Positions 1-11,125 of a stretch of 64,000 nt of DNA are shown piece by piece. The DNA comes from Meloidogyne chitwoodi (Eukaryota; Nematoda; Chromadorea; Rhabditida; Meloidogynidae): positions 1,674,001 through 1,738,000 of the forward strand of contig JACZZP010000001.1 in NCBI GenBank assembly GCA_015183035.1, in the 5' to 3' direction. The notes beneath the pieces were generated by a model. That model was given only the letters and a program-made list of their open reading frames with translations, ran no database searches and had not been told where the DNA came from. Numbering within the stretch: position 1 is the first letter of the stretch; each line of letters opens with the position of its first letter. The position numbers and the translations under genes are program-made.

Positions 1-182
1 TATATTACATTCAAATATTAATATTTCATTAAATAATTAAATATTTTTTATTTAAAATAATGTGTTCTTATGATATTATTAAAAATAAAATAAAAATTAA
101 ATTTTGTAAGTTTTGATAAAAAATTAGTAATTTTAGTATTATAATAATTAATTATATATATATTTTTATTTATTTTTTTCAG

Positions 183-244
183 TTAAAGAAATTTTGGAAA
201 AAGCAAAGGAAGATTTTAAATACAAATGGGATAATGTTAAAACG
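183..244 (+). CDS. kin-1: PKA catalytic subunit copy A, internal exon (N-terminal A-helix)
   Basis: This 62-nt exon lies between an acceptor (cag at 180-182) and a donor (gt at 245). It reads VKEILEKAKEDFKYKWDNVKT once one base is supplied by an earlier exon, so it is phase 1 in and phase 0 out. The peptide matches the A-helix segment that precedes the kinase domain in animal PKA catalytic subunits. A matching exon of identical length and phase lies at 22257-22318 on the other strand, in copy B. Its phase-0 donor fits the core exon at 13250, giving a junction (..[11 protein letters not shown]) like the canonical PKA sequence. The first coding exon must lie before the window. The intron to 13250 would be 13 kb and filled with transposons. 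Joining to 13250 is inferred from phase and homology. Confidence 0.8.
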
Positions 245-1711
245 GTAATTTAATTATTAAAAAATATTATTATTATTATTTATAATTTTTATTTATATTA
301 AAAAGAGTCTTTATATAAATTTAAAAAATAATAAAAGAATATTTTAATTTAAAATAATATAATTAAATTATTATTTTTAAATATTTGATTATATTTAGGT
401 ATTTATTTCATTGCAAAAAAGTTAAAAAATAAATAAATACTTACAAAAAATATTTTTCTTTTTTTTTAAATAATATTTTGCTTTTCTTTTCCTAAAATAG
501 AAATATTTAGAAATTTATTAAAAATAATTATTTATTAGTCACACATTTAATTCCACCTAATTTTTTAGTAATTAAATTCTTTGATTTAAATTTTTATCTT
601 AATTTATCTTTTTTATTATAAGTAAGTATATCTAAAAAATTATAAAATTGTTTCTAATATTTTTTAATTTTCTTCATTTTATTTTTTAAATTAAATATTT
701 TATCATTTATTATACTATAAAATATTTAAAAATATATGTATTTAAATATTATAATTTTTTTTGAAATTTATTTATTTTAATTATTTTTTAATTTAAAATA
801 TTTACCAAATATGGATTTTATTAAAAAAAACTTTTTTACAAATAAGCTAAACAATTAAATAATTTTTTTAAAAATTCTAAAATAATTTATAATCTTTCTA
901 AAAATAAAAATAAATTTATTTATTTAACTTATAGTTGTTAATTTAGCTTAAACATCAAAAATCAAAAATTTTTAAAATGCCTAAAATTAATTAAAAAATA
1001 ATTATTATATTTAATAAAATGCAAAAATATTTATTAAAAAAAAGTTTTATTAAATTACCTTTAAAAAGAAAACAAATAATTTCCGGCTTTTTATATTATT
1101 TTTTTTTATTTGAGTAAAATAATTTTAATTTTTTCTTTTTATTTTCTAAGTTATTTATTTGTGTGTATATATACATAAATTACTTATTAACATTACTCTC
1201 TAAAATATATTCCAGTTTATTATAATTTCAAACAAAATAGAGAAAAAGGAAAAAAAGAGAAGAGAAGAACATTAATCATTTATTTATTTTTAGTAGTTTA
1301 TTTGTGTTTGGTATTTCTATTTTAAATATATTTTATTTACCAATGAGTATTATTATCTTATTTACCAAAAATAATTACGCTTGCGACTTCTAAAAATAGT
1401 TTATCAATTTTTTTCCTCTCGTCGATATTTTGTTTTATTCAAAAAATATTTTATTTTAATTAATATTTTTGGTTTTTTTTGTCATTCTTCCATTCTGACG
1501 ATTTTTACATTTTTTTTATTAAATATTTACATTTTTTCAATTTTTATTTTTTTATTAAAAAATAACTAGACTAATTTTAAACTATCAATTTTTAAAACAA
1601 AACAATTAAAAAAACAATTTTTTTAAATAAAATTATAATAAAAATTATAGAATAAATTTTAATAATAATCACATCTTTTTATCTGTTCTTCATCTTCTAA
1701 TATTTTTATAT
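245..1711. other. AT-rich intron sequence of kin-1 copy A
   Basis: About 1.5 kb of A/T-dominated sequence with no credible exon. A 62-codon open stretch at 1381-1569 starts at TTG and encodes only Phe/Ile-rich low-complexity sequence. I see nothing else of substance. Confidence 0.6.
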
Positions 1712-1712
1712 A

Positions 1713-1753
1713 CTAGCGGAGTTGGACGCCCTTCGGGCGTCCTCCTCCGCTAG
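1713..1753. repeat. Palindromic hairpin at the Helitron 3' end
   Basis: A 41-bp palindrome: outer 8-bp arms ctagcgga/tccgctag, a 3-nt mismatch on each side, inner arms ggacgccc/gggcgtcc and a ttc loop. It is far more GC-rich than its surroundings. The inner stem is shared with copy 2 (one T:T mismatch there); the outer stem is not. Confidence 0.85.
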
Positions 1754-2055
1754 CAAAAAACAATAAACTTAAAATATCCTGAACAATAAAAACATTTACA
1801 ATTACAACTTTTTAAAAGAACAAAACACATAAGTACTGAGACAAATGTTTCTGACTCAAGTGTTTCTTATACAAACTCAAGCCTCCCTGACTCAATGTCT
1901 CTTATTCAGAATCAAATGTCTCACACTCAGACTCAGTCTCACTTAAGTGCCTCTTACTCAGACTCAACTATCTCTTACTCAAACTCACGTTTGTCTTACT
2001 CATCTTTCTCAGCTCCAAGTGCCTCTTACGTAGACTCAAAATTCTCTGACTCAAG

Positions 2056-2850
2056 TGTCTCTGACTCAAGTGTCTCTGACTCAAGTGTCTCTGACTCAAG
2101 TGTCTCTGACTCAAGTGTCTCTGACTCAAGTGTCTCTGACTCAAGTGTCTCTGACTCAAGTGTCTCTGACTCAAGTGTCTCTGACTCAAGTGTCTCTGAC
2201 TCAAGTGTCTCTGACTCAAGTGTCTCTGACTCAAGTGTCTCTGACTCAAGTGTCTCTGACTCAAGTGTCTCTGACTCAAGTGTCTCTGACTCAAGTGTCT
2301 CTGACTCAAGTGTCTCTGACTCAAGTGTCTCTGACTCAAGTGTCTCTGACTCAAGTGTCTCTGACTCAAGTGTCTCTGACTCAAGTGTCTCTGACTCAAG
2401 TGTCTCTGACTCAAGTGTCTCTGACTCAAGTGTCTCTGACTCAAGTGTCTCTGACTCAAGTGTCTCTGACTCAAGTGTCTCTGACTCAAGTGTCTCTGAC
2501 TCAAGTGTCTCTGACTCAAGTGTCTCTGACTCAAGTGTCTCTGACTCAAGTGTCTCTGACTCAAGTGTCTCTGACTCAAGTGTCTCTGACTCAAGTGTCT
2601 CTGACTCAAGTGTCTCTGACTCAAGTGTCTCTGACTCAAGTGTCTCTGACTCAAGTGTCTCTGACTCAAGTGTCTCTGACTCAAGTGTCTCTGACTCAAG
2701 TGTCTCTGACTCAAGTGTCTCTGACTCAAGTGTCTCTGACTCAAGTGTCTCTGACTCAAGTGTCTCTGACTCAAGTGTCTCTGACTCAAGTGTCTCTGAC
2801 TCAAGTGTCTCTGACTCAAGTGTCTCTGACTCAAGTGTCTCTGACTCAAG
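2056..2850. repeat. Perfect 15-bp minisatellite, 53 units
   Basis: The unit tgtctctgactcaag is repeated 53 times without a single visible mismatch. A variant unit (2041-2055) lies on the left, a decaying unit (2851-2864) on the right, and 1835-2040 holds related but degenerated GACTCA-containing units. Each unit contains TGACTCA, the consensus AP-1/GCN4 site, spaced exactly 15 bp. Because 15 is a multiple of 3 and the unit has no stop, several frames stay open on both strands. These open frames are a by-product and I do not call them genes. Confidence 0.95.
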
Positions 2851-3299
2851 TGTCTTTGACTAAGACTCCTCAACACGACTCCTCCTTTTTCGTCTGGCGT
2901 CACTGGAACAGCAAGGTACGTCGGCGTCGTTAGAGCAGCAAGGTTCGTCGGCGTCCATATTTTAAACAAAAAGGCAGCAGGCAGCGTTGTTTATGTTTGT
3001 AGTGTTGAAATGTAGTGGCGTTAAAGACTGATCAAAATACAGGGTTTTTATAGTAGCCAATTCTAAGTTTATTTTCAAGTTTTAATTTCAAGTTTATTTT
3101 CAAGTTTTAATTTCAAATTTATTTTTCAAGTTTATTTTCAAGTTTTAATTTCAAACTTAAGCCTTATTCAAGTTTATTTTCAAGTTGCAAACCCTACTAT
3201 AAAAACCCTCCATTTTCACTTCCCCCAATCACTTGTCTATAAAAACCGGACAAACAGACAAACATTCTCAATTATATAATTAGATTATTTTGGGCTGTA

Positions 3300-3914
3300 C
3301 TATAGTATACCGGACGCAAAATTTTGTATCAAAAGACATACCATTCGATTCGTCTCGACGAGCTGAGTCGAATGGTACAACTCTCATGATGCGGAAATTC
3401 CTATGAACCGAGATACTGGTCCCTGAAAATCGAAAAACCATAGAGGGGAGTAAGCTCCTCTATGTGATTACCGCGGCTGCTCATAAATTGTTTTCGCTGA
3501 ATTAATTATTTTGTTGTAATTATAGCTGTAGAATAACGCATGTACCAAAAAGCCAACCAGGGATGGGCTCTCACACGAAGAAGTGATAAAACACTCCCTA
3601 TAGGTCCAAGTTTGGCGTGTTTCCATCAAACTTCGATAATTCATAACTTTGTTCATAATCGTTCAATCACGATGATTTTCATCTCATTCGATAGATCTCG
3701 ACGAGCTCTTTCGAATGAGCTATTATACACATATTTGAAATTTTCACCCCAAAAATGTGCTTACTCCCCCCTTTGGGTTTTTGAATTTTAGGGGCTTGTA
3801 TCTCGACTTTTAGGCATTTCCGCATCATGAGAGTAGTACCATTCGACTCAGCTCGTCGAGATGAATCGAATGGTATGTCTTTTGATACAAAATTTTGCGT
3901 CCGGTATACTATAG
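3300..3914. mobile_element. Fold-back MITE with TA target duplication (Tc1/mariner-like)
   Basis: A 615-bp element flanked by TA (3298-3299 and 3915-3916). The ends ctatagtataccggacgc and gcgtccggtatactatag are inverted. The inverted similarity continues for about 160 bp per arm, perfect over most of the first 100 bp and interrupted beyond that (including the agtaagc segment near 3450 and gcttact near 3757). The TA duplication points to Tc1/mariner-type mobilisation but no transposase is present. It starts only 15 bp after the Helitron end at 3284. Confidence 0.8.
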
Positions 3915-3916
3915 TA

Positions 3917-6900
3917 TATCCTTATTTTGTTAAAAAAAGATCAAAATTAAAATTATTTATTTATTATATAAAATATTTATTAAATTTGACTAAAAAAATG
4001 CAAAAAAATATTATGAAATATTCAAGAAAATAAAAATAATATATTTAACACAATTCTCTCTCTCTTTTATCTTTATAGTACATATAAACAAAACTATTTA
4101 TTTTACTTTTTCTCCAATTTTTATTATTTTAATTTTTTATTATAAAAAAGATTTTTAAAAATATGATTGACACATGTATATATATTTTATTTAAAAAAAT
4201 AAATAAAAATTATTTTATTTTTTTATTAATTTTAAAATTCTTTAGTCTTTATTCTAAAACTTTATTACTATTTTCACACTTTAAAAGTCGAAAAAAAATA
4301 AAATACAGACTATTAATGTGTACATATTTATAATTTTTTCTTATTATTTTTTCATTTCTTTTATTAAATAATTATTATTTAATTTTTATTTTAAATCCAA
4401 CACAATTATTATATAAATATTTATAACAATTATACTTTTTAAATATTTTAAAAAATATATATAAGTAAAAATAAATTAAAATATTTTTTTCAAATTTCAT
4501 TTTAAATAATAATAATTACTAAAAATGATTTATTTTATAATTTTAATCATCTTTAATTTCTGTTAAAATTCTAAAAGGAATATAAAAAATATTATTTATT
4601 ATATTTGATGTTTTTTTAATAATAATATAAGGTCATTATATTAAGGAATAACCCTTAAAAACCAAAAAGTTGTTTTTAAATTTACAAAATATTTTTTTAA
4701 ATAATTAAATTTTTATTTTCATGCTTTATCCTTTTTGGGTAATTATAATTATAAAATATATTTTATTAACCTTTAGTTTTTTCAATAAAAACTCTTGAAA
4801 ATAAATTAAATAACTTTTAAAATAATTTATTAATATTTAACAATTTATATATAAATATTAAATAACTATATTTGTAAGATGAGAATATATAAAACTACTT
4901 ATATTAAAAAAGAGAAAAACATTAAATGACCAAACATTAATTAATTAAAGCATATTGTATGTAGTAATCTTCTGGTTTTTTTATCATTTAAATATTATTA
5001 TTATTTTCAAACAAATATTAATAAAAATTAAAATATTTTATTTATATTTTTATTTAATGCCTTTAATTAAATTTTTATTAAAATAAATATAACTTTAATA
5101 TTATTACATAAATATAATTCTTTTTAATATTTTAAAATATTATTTTGATCGTTCAAATGATCATTTTATTTAACTTTATGCACATATATATATTTTTAAA
5201 ATAAAAATATTTATTTTTAGATTGCTTTTCATTATAAAAATTAAAATAAAATGATCAAAATATTATAAAAAATTAACATAATCTTTAATCATTAAAATTA
5301 AAAATACTAAATTTAATTTTAGAATTGTATATAATTTATTTTTTAAAATATTAAAAGCCAAAAAATAGAAGAGAGAAAATGTCTGGCAATTTAAGCTTAA
5401 CTTTTTCATTATTTTTTAATAGAATATTTATTTTATATATTCTTTTTTCTTCTAAATTTGTCCTGACTTTGTACTTTTAAGTTTTCTGTCTAAAAATAAT
5501 CCGTCAGCTGCCAATATCTTTTTTTCTTTTTAACAATTTTTTTCTTCTACGTTCCGTTTTTTATTTTTATTTTAAATTTCTTTTACAGGAATATACATTA
5601 TAAAAAAAGAAAGAAAATATATATTTAAAATTGTTATTGGCAGTTAACAAAAAAAGATGAACAAAAATTGGTTAAATCCTTAAGGCTAAATTGGCACAAT
5701 TCTCTCATCATATTAAATATTCTTTTTTTTTTAATGTTTTAGTTACTTAAAATAAATATTATTTTTATTTTTTTCTTTAGCTAAAAACTTGCTTTTTTTA
5801 AATAAAATATATATATATTTATACCTATTTTTGTTTAAATTCTTTACATATTTAAATATATTTTTAAATTATTATATAAAAATGTCCTTAACAACCACCA
5901 TTTTATTTAAAATTATTTAATAATAATTTTACTTAACAACATTAAATATTTTTAGAGTAAAACACATATATAATTATATTTTTTAAAATATTTTAATAAA
6001 ATTATTTTAAGAATTTATTATTTAATAAAATTAAAATATATTTTAATTTATTTTTTAAAAATATTTTATCAATAAATTCAATCCTATTTCTAATTTAAAC
6101 TAGACTTGGAAAAGAATTAAAATAAATATATTTATATTTATTTGTGTATATTATAATGTCAAAATATATATTTTATATAAATAGCAATCCATCCTGCAGT
6201 GTTGACAACCATTTAAATTAATCCTAGAATAAAAAAGAAAATCTAAAAATAGAATCAGACACATATGTTTAATGGGTATTTTTTATTTTTATTTAAAGGC
6301 TACTCTTTACTAGTATTGTTGTTTTCTTTCTCTTTAATGCTTTGGTATTTATTTTTTTGTCAGTAAATTCTATCAAATGTTATATCCTTTCCTTTTTTAT
6401 ATTTTTTAAGCAGCTTTTTCCTCATTCTTTGCCATCTAAATTGGGAATTGGACAAAAAATTGTTTGTTATAAGTTTGGCAAAATAGTTTTTATTTTTATT
6501 TATTCTAAATTAAAAATATATATTTTAGTAAAATTAATTATTTTTCTTCTTTTTTTTTTAATAATATTTTGTTTCTAGGTATTTATCTTTTTTATAAAAT
6601 GTAATGGCCAATTTAATTATAAAATTACTCTAAATTTAATAGTTTATTTTTTAATTTTAAAGGGCATTTGTCTATTTAATTTCTTAATTTATATTTTATC
6701 AGATGATGGAAAATGATTTAAATTGTCAGTTGTTTTATTTTTAAATTTTTCATTTTTTTCTCTTTGCACTTTACGCCAAAAAAAAATAATAAAATGAATA
6801 TCAAATGAATAAAATTTTTAATTAAAAAAATAATCAAATTAAATAATTCTTTTTTCTCTCATTATTTAACAAAATTAAACTTTTATTAATTATGAATAAA

Positions 6901-7988
6901 CATTTTTTAGTTATTATTATTTTTTATTAAATATTTATTTTTAAATTTATTTACTTTAATATATAATTCTAAAACTATTAAAATATTATTTTAAAATTTT
7001 AAACAAGGAAGTAAAGATTTGAACTCTTTAATATTTTATCACTTTATTTTTATGACTTTTTATCATTTTTAAAATCAAAATATTTAATATTTTTTAACAC
7101 TGAAATGTCTATTTATTATTTATTTATTTTTTTTCCTTTATATTTTTAAACATAAAACAGAGAACAAACAAAATAAACATTTTTTATTATAAAGGGTTAG
7201 GCAAAATTAAATCTATTAGTTTTATTTGAAAATTAGAATTTCCTAAATTTTTAAAATTTTTATTCTCTTAGTTCTCTATGTCATATTATTATTTTTATTT
7301 AATTTTAATAACATAATTTTAAATAAAGTTATAACATAAAAATCCAATAAATTACTGTTGCCGCACCTTATATTAAAATGTAAATACTCTTCTTTTATTT
7401 AAAAATTAAAAATATAATAAATAAATATCTAATCATTTTTAAATTAATTTATTTAATTAAATTTTTTAAATTATTTTATTTTCTTCTTTCATCATTTACT
7501 TAGTAGGTAATATATTTTTTATTTTTAATATTATTTTTAAAATAATCGCACTTTTAAATAAATATATATTTGGCTTATAATTAATAAATATATATTTAAT
7601 ATTTTCATGTCTCCTCATTTTTTCCTTTCTAAATTTAGACATTTAATTTTAAATGTACTTTTTTCCTTTCTTTCTCCCTCCCCCTAAAAAAACTTTATCT
7701 CTTTTAACATCCCTACCACCACTACTACTAGAATATAACAAATATCAGTCAGTCTCTTAAAACTCTTATTTTAATAAATATATTTTCTGCCCTTCCACGT
7801 GCACTTTTATAATTTTCGCGTGAATTTAAAAAAAAGAAGGGAGAAAAGTTTTTTTACTTTATTTTTTTCCTCATTACCGGTCTTAGTCTGACAATTTCTT
7901 TTTTTTTTTATTTTCGTACATCTACTTAAATTGTTGTCACGTAAAAGACTGAAAATAACAGAAAATTAAAAATAAAAGATTAACAAAA
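3917..7988. other. AT-rich intron sequence of kin-1 copy A
   Basis: About 4 kb of A/T homopolymer-rich sequence with no convincing ORF, RNA gene or repeat family. A 78-codon open stretch at 6342-6578 is low-complexity hydrophobic and has no gene-like context. Confidence 0.6.
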
Positions 7989-7992
7989 ACAG

Positions 7993-8462
7993 TGTTTGAA
8001 CTTCTTAATTTTTTATAGAAGTTAAATGCTTATTTTCACTTCCTTTGTGAAAATATTTAAAGTTATTTATTTAAGATTTATTTTATTTCAATTTTATCCA
8101 ATAATTAACAATTTATAATATAAAACAAAAATTATTTTTATTTTGCTATAAGAATGAATAAGAAAAAGCCAAGCGGGGGAGAGCAAGAGATAGTTTTATA
8201 GGCCAGTGAAAAATATAGCGAACGAAGGTTAGGGCACAGCTAGATTTTTATCTGAGAAGAAAAAATAAAAGCTTGTTTTTAGTTTAAAATACAGTCTTAA
8301 AATAAGAGGAAAGTAAGAAAAAAAAAGGAATTAAGTGAATCATTGGACTTAAAATTATTATTAAGTGAAAATATGAATTATCTTAGATTTTATCTTTCAA
8401 TTTTGTTTCCATTTGTACGCCTGCCTTTCTGTTTCTTGGACTTTGTTATCTCGGCCTCGACA
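7993..8462 (-). repeat. 3' LTR of element A
   Basis: 470 bp, identical by eye to 10652-11121. Its inner edge (8463-8470, purine-rich on the minus strand) is the likely polypurine tract. The envelope-like ORF runs 73 nt into this LTR before its stop. Confidence 0.9.
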
Positions 8463-9631
8463 CTCCCGCCTTCGGAAAGGTTTTCTTCTTCTTGAAGAAA
8501 TTCTTTTGCCTGAGTTGTCTGTATTGTATTGATTTTCTTTAAATTAAAAAATGTTTTTTGAACATTTTTAATTTTTGACAATTTCCACAGTGTATTTAGA
8601 AATATGATTATTTTATAGGCCCATATGAAGACCGAGATTAAGCAAACTGTGAATATTAACTTTTCTTTTATGTTTTCCCAGATTTCTTTGTATGGCCAAA
8701 AATTGAGTTTATCATCACTAACTTTTGCGTTAAATTCATTAAAACTTTGTGTTCTTTGACTTTCTCGACTCAATCTAAACTCTTTAAAGGCCTCTTTCAT
8801 TATTTTTTGAGGATTTTCTAATTTTGTGAGTATGTGTCCTCTGAATGTGTTAGAGTCCAGAATGGGGGGTTTCTCCCAACTGAGCCCTTTTGGGGTTTCA
8901 GTTATGTCATTAGAGGGAATTTCTGTTAATTTTCCTCTTATTTGGTCTATATTATATATTTTTCCCTTGATTAATACCTTTTGATTTTTATACTTGTTGC
9001 ACGGTCCAAATTCAGCTAATTCTTTTATAATTAGAGTTTTAGTGTCCAGAAAAAGGTTTTCACTTTTACCATCTTCCAGCTTAATTTTTATTGGAATGTT
9101 TTTTGAACAGTTTCCATTTATAGGCCTTATAGTTATATTTAACCAATTAATCGCTACACATGGCCATACCTCTATCCATGCCTCGTATGTTTCAGTGTTT
9201 TCTGCGATCCACAATGCCTCAATGTAAGGAGTAGAAAGACGTTGTCTGGCGAACAGAGTGGCATCCAATGATGTCATGAATGTAGGGGCCGCCTTCAATT
9301 GACATATTGTTTTTGCCAAATGATTGTACGCCTTTTTCAACAAAATTTCAGTTGTTAATCTTTGGGCAGTCTCTCCAGCTGAAAATTGGGAGACATGTAT
9401 AAAACCATCCAAATTTTCTTCTGTGTCTTTTTTACCTAATGAACGACGAGAAAATGTTTTCTTTTCCAAAAAATGTTCATTGTAATCCTTCAAAGTGATT
9501 AAGTAAAGCTGATCCGTTTTTATGTCCTCGTCCCATTTTATATTGCTCATAACCCCGTCGTGACGTGCTGGGTTGTCTAGAACAGACAAATTCTTTTTTA
9601 ATTTGTCTTTCTTCTTGATCCGAGTCGTCAT
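8390..9631 (-). CDS. Envelope-like membrane ORF of LTR element A
   Basis: A 413-aa ORF starting at ATG 9631. Its first 155 nt overlap the end of the gag-like ORF in another frame. The N-terminal third is charged and partly helical. The middle has a few cysteines and two N-glycosylation-type sites (NIT, NCS). A single strong hydrophobic segment near residue 335 (LIFTVCLISVFIWAYKIIIF) is followed by a Lys/Glu-rich tail that ends inside the 3' LTR. Position just upstream of the 3' LTR, the C-terminal membrane span and a cytoplasmic-like tail are what an env gene of a retroelement looks like. There is no obvious signal peptide, so the surface part may be truncated or supplied by splicing. I do not recognise a specific env family; calling it env-like is inference from layout. 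Confidence 0.6.
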   Translation of the reverse strand: MTTRIKKKDKLKKNLSVLDNPARHDGVMSNIKWDEDIKTDQLYLITLKDYNEHFLEKKTFSRRSLGKKDTEENLDGFIHVSQFSAGETAQRLTTEILLKKAYNHLAKTICQLKAAPTFMTSLDATLFARQRLSTPYIEALWIAENTETYEAWIEVWPCVAINWLNITIRPINGNCSKNIPIKIKLEDGKSENLFLDTKTLIIKELAEFGPCNKYKNQKVLIKGKIYNIDQIRGKLTEIPSNDITETPKGLSWEKPPILDSNTFRGHILTKLENPQKIMKEAFKEFRLSRESQRTQSFNEFNAKVSDDKLNFWPYKEIWENIKEKLIFTVCLISVFIWAYKIIIFLNTLWKLSKIKNVQKTFFNLKKINTIQTTQAKEFLQEEENLSEGGSVEAEITKSKKQKGRRTNGNKIER

Positions 9632-10469
9632 AAATTAATTGAACCTCCTTTTGGGCCATTAAACGTGGTTCTATTTTTTTTATTTTTTCCACTACTTCTT
9701 CTATTCCTTTATGAGTTATTATTCCTTCTTCATCAATTAATTTGTTTTTAAGAGCATCTTTACTTCCAGTTTCAATGGAAATGTATTTTGCTCCTCTTGT
9801 AGTCTTTCCTAATTTTTTAAGGTATTCATCAATTTTTTCCCAATAATGAGCTTCTTTTATTTTATACGGAGGAGTCAAAATTAGTGTTGTTCCGCATTTT
9901 ACGGCACACCTTTTAAAAAATACTTCAAAATTTGTTTTGAAGGATTCTGGATGACCACCTCCTTCTAAAAATTCACTTCCTGTCCAAATAATTATTATTA
10001 AATTTTGAGCAGGAATTAATGGCAAGTAGTCCGAAAACAAATATTTCATTTCATTTAATGAATTTGGAGCTGTACAATGGCCATTTGGAAAAAATGTTGT
10101 TAATAATTTAGCATTATTATCTCCCACAATTTCTTTTAATTCTCTGAGCCTTATTCCGGCATTATTCAATCGTTCATCTATCTTGTAAAGGCTAGAAGCA
10201 TCATCATATGCTGTTTCATTTATTTGCCTTTCTGCTTGTGAACATCTTTGAATTAAGTATGTCCATTTATTATTTGATTCTTTCAATTCATTATATCCTT
10301 CAGTCAATTCTTCTATATCATTATTAAGTTGATCAAGAATTTCACATACTTCCAATAAATATTCTGAATTATTTGCTGCTTCTACCGGTTCTTTTGGAAC
10401 TGGTTTGTCTATTATCGCCTGAACGCTTTCTGCCGCTCTTTTTGTGAGCGATTTAATTGGACGACTCAT
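9477..10469 (-). CDS. Gag-like ORF1 of LTR element A
   Basis: A 330-aa ORF with ATG at 10469, about 160 nt downstream of the primer-binding site, as expected for gag. Residues 40-125 are charged and coiled-coil-like. Residues 130-260 form a compact alpha/beta-looking region (a hydrophobic strand IIIIWTG, then Gly-rich EGGG, later TLILTPPY), loosely reminiscent of an SGNH-type fold; I cannot show catalytic residues. No CCHC zinc knuckle is seen. The end overlaps ORF2 by 155 nt, with ORF2 in the +1 frame. Expression of ORF2 would need frameshifting, re-initiation or splicing. It is assigned to Gag from position only. Confidence 0.65.
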   Translation of the reverse strand: MSRPIKSLTKRAAESVQAIIDKPVPKEPVEAANNSEYLLEVCEILDQLNNDIEELTEGYNELKESNNKWTYLIQRCSQAERQINETAYDDASSLYKIDERLNNAGIRLRELKEIVGDNNAKLLTTFFPNGHCTAPNSLNEMKYLFSDYLPLIPAQNLIIIIWTGSEFLEGGGHPESFKTNFEVFFKRCAVKCGTTLILTPPYKIKEAHYWEKIDEYLKKLGKTTRGAKYISIETGSKDALKNKLIDEEGIITHKGIEEVVEKIKKIEPRLMAQKEVQLIYDDSDQEERQIKKEFVCSRQPSTSRRGYEQYKMGRGHKNGSALLNHFEGLQ

Positions 10470-10631
10470 ATTTTCAATTATATATTATTTTTAAATTTTA
10501 ATAAATTTTACTTAATTTTTATTTTCTTTAAAGATTTAAACTTACTTTTCAAGTTTAAATTCCAAATTTGTGATTCAAGAAAGCCAACAAGTAGAGAATT
10601 TTCTCTTTATTATTAAGTAGTTAAATTTTCT

Positions 10632-10649
10632 TCCAAGTCTGGGTCGCCA
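10632..10649 (-). other. Primer-binding site of LTR element A
   Basis: On the minus strand TGGCGACCCAGACTTGGA begins two bases after the 5' LTR. A TGG start complementary to a tRNA 3' CCA end is the usual layout. I cannot name the tRNA without a tRNA set to compare. Confidence 0.65.
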
Positions 10650-10651
10650 CT

Positions 10652-11121
10652 TGTTTGAACTTCTTAATTTTTTATAGAAGTTAAATGCTTATTTTCACTT
10701 CCTTTGTGAAAATATTTAAAGTTATTTATTTAAGATTTATTTTATTTCAATTTTATCCAATAATTAACAATTTATAATATAAAACAAAAATTATTTTTAT
10801 TTTGCTATAAGAATGAATAAGAAAAAGCCAAGCGGGGGAGAGCAAGAGATAGTTTTATAGGCCAGTGAAAAATATAGCGAACGAAGGTTAGGGCACAGCT
10901 AGATTTTTATCTGAGAAGAAAAAATAAAAGCTTGTTTTTAGTTTAAAATACAGTCTTAAAATAAGAGGAAAGTAAGAAAAAAAAAGGAATTAAGTGAATC
11001 ATTGGACTTAAAATTATTATTAAGTGAAAATATGAATTATCTTAGATTTTATCTTTCAATTTTGTTTCCATTTGTACGCCTGCCTTTCTGTTTCTTGGAC
11101 TTTGTTATCTCGGCCTCGACA
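10652..11121 (-). repeat. 5' LTR of element A
   Basis: 470 bp, identical by eye to 7993-8462, followed by the target duplication acag at 11122. It would carry the element promoter. Confidence 0.9.
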
Positions 11122-11125
11122 ACAG

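Larger units (their letters stand above)
1713..3284 (-). mobile_element. Non-autonomous Helitron-like element, copy 1
   Basis: On the minus strand the element begins TCTAATTATATAA at 3284 and ends CTAG at 1713, preceded 7 nt earlier by an 8-bp-stem GC-rich hairpin (1724-1742). It sits between A and T. A 5' TC, a 3' hairpin plus CTRR end and A^T insertion without target duplication are the classical Helitron hallmarks. A second copy with the same termini lies at 50655-51163. The two share both ends and a block near the 5' end (the ctataaaaacc..ggacaaacattctc region), but the interiors differ. No Rep/helicase ORF is present, so it is non-autonomous. The interior holds a large minisatellite and CAAGTTTTAATTT-type degenerate repeats at 3061-3190. 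It lies in the kin-1 copy A intron. Confidence 0.8.
7993..11121 (-). mobile_element. LTR retrotransposon A, pol-less, identical LTRs
   Basis: A 3,129-bp element on the minus strand, bounded by two 470-bp direct repeats that read identically by eye and start/end TG..CA. It is flanked by a 4-bp target duplication, acag (7989-7992 and 11122-11125). Inside, in element order, are a primer-binding-like site starting TGG two bases after the 5' LTR, a gag-like ORF (9477-10469), an overlapping envelope-like ORF (8390-9631) and a short purine-rich tract before the 3' LTR. No protease, reverse transcriptase, RNase H or integrase is present, so it must be mobilised in trans. Identical LTRs imply a very recent insertion. 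It lies in the kin-1 copy A intron, antisense to the gene. Confidence 0.88.

Noticed and set aside
1895..2969. Long open frames (292-333 codons) through the minisatellite on both strands
   Set aside because: They are the 15-bp unit read in several frames (SDSSV, SLTQV, QRHLS repeats). The unit length is divisible by three and lacks stops, so openness carries no information.
3468..4033. Open frames in and beside the fold-back MITE
   Set aside because: They follow the inverted-repeat arms of a non-coding element and show no protein-like composition.
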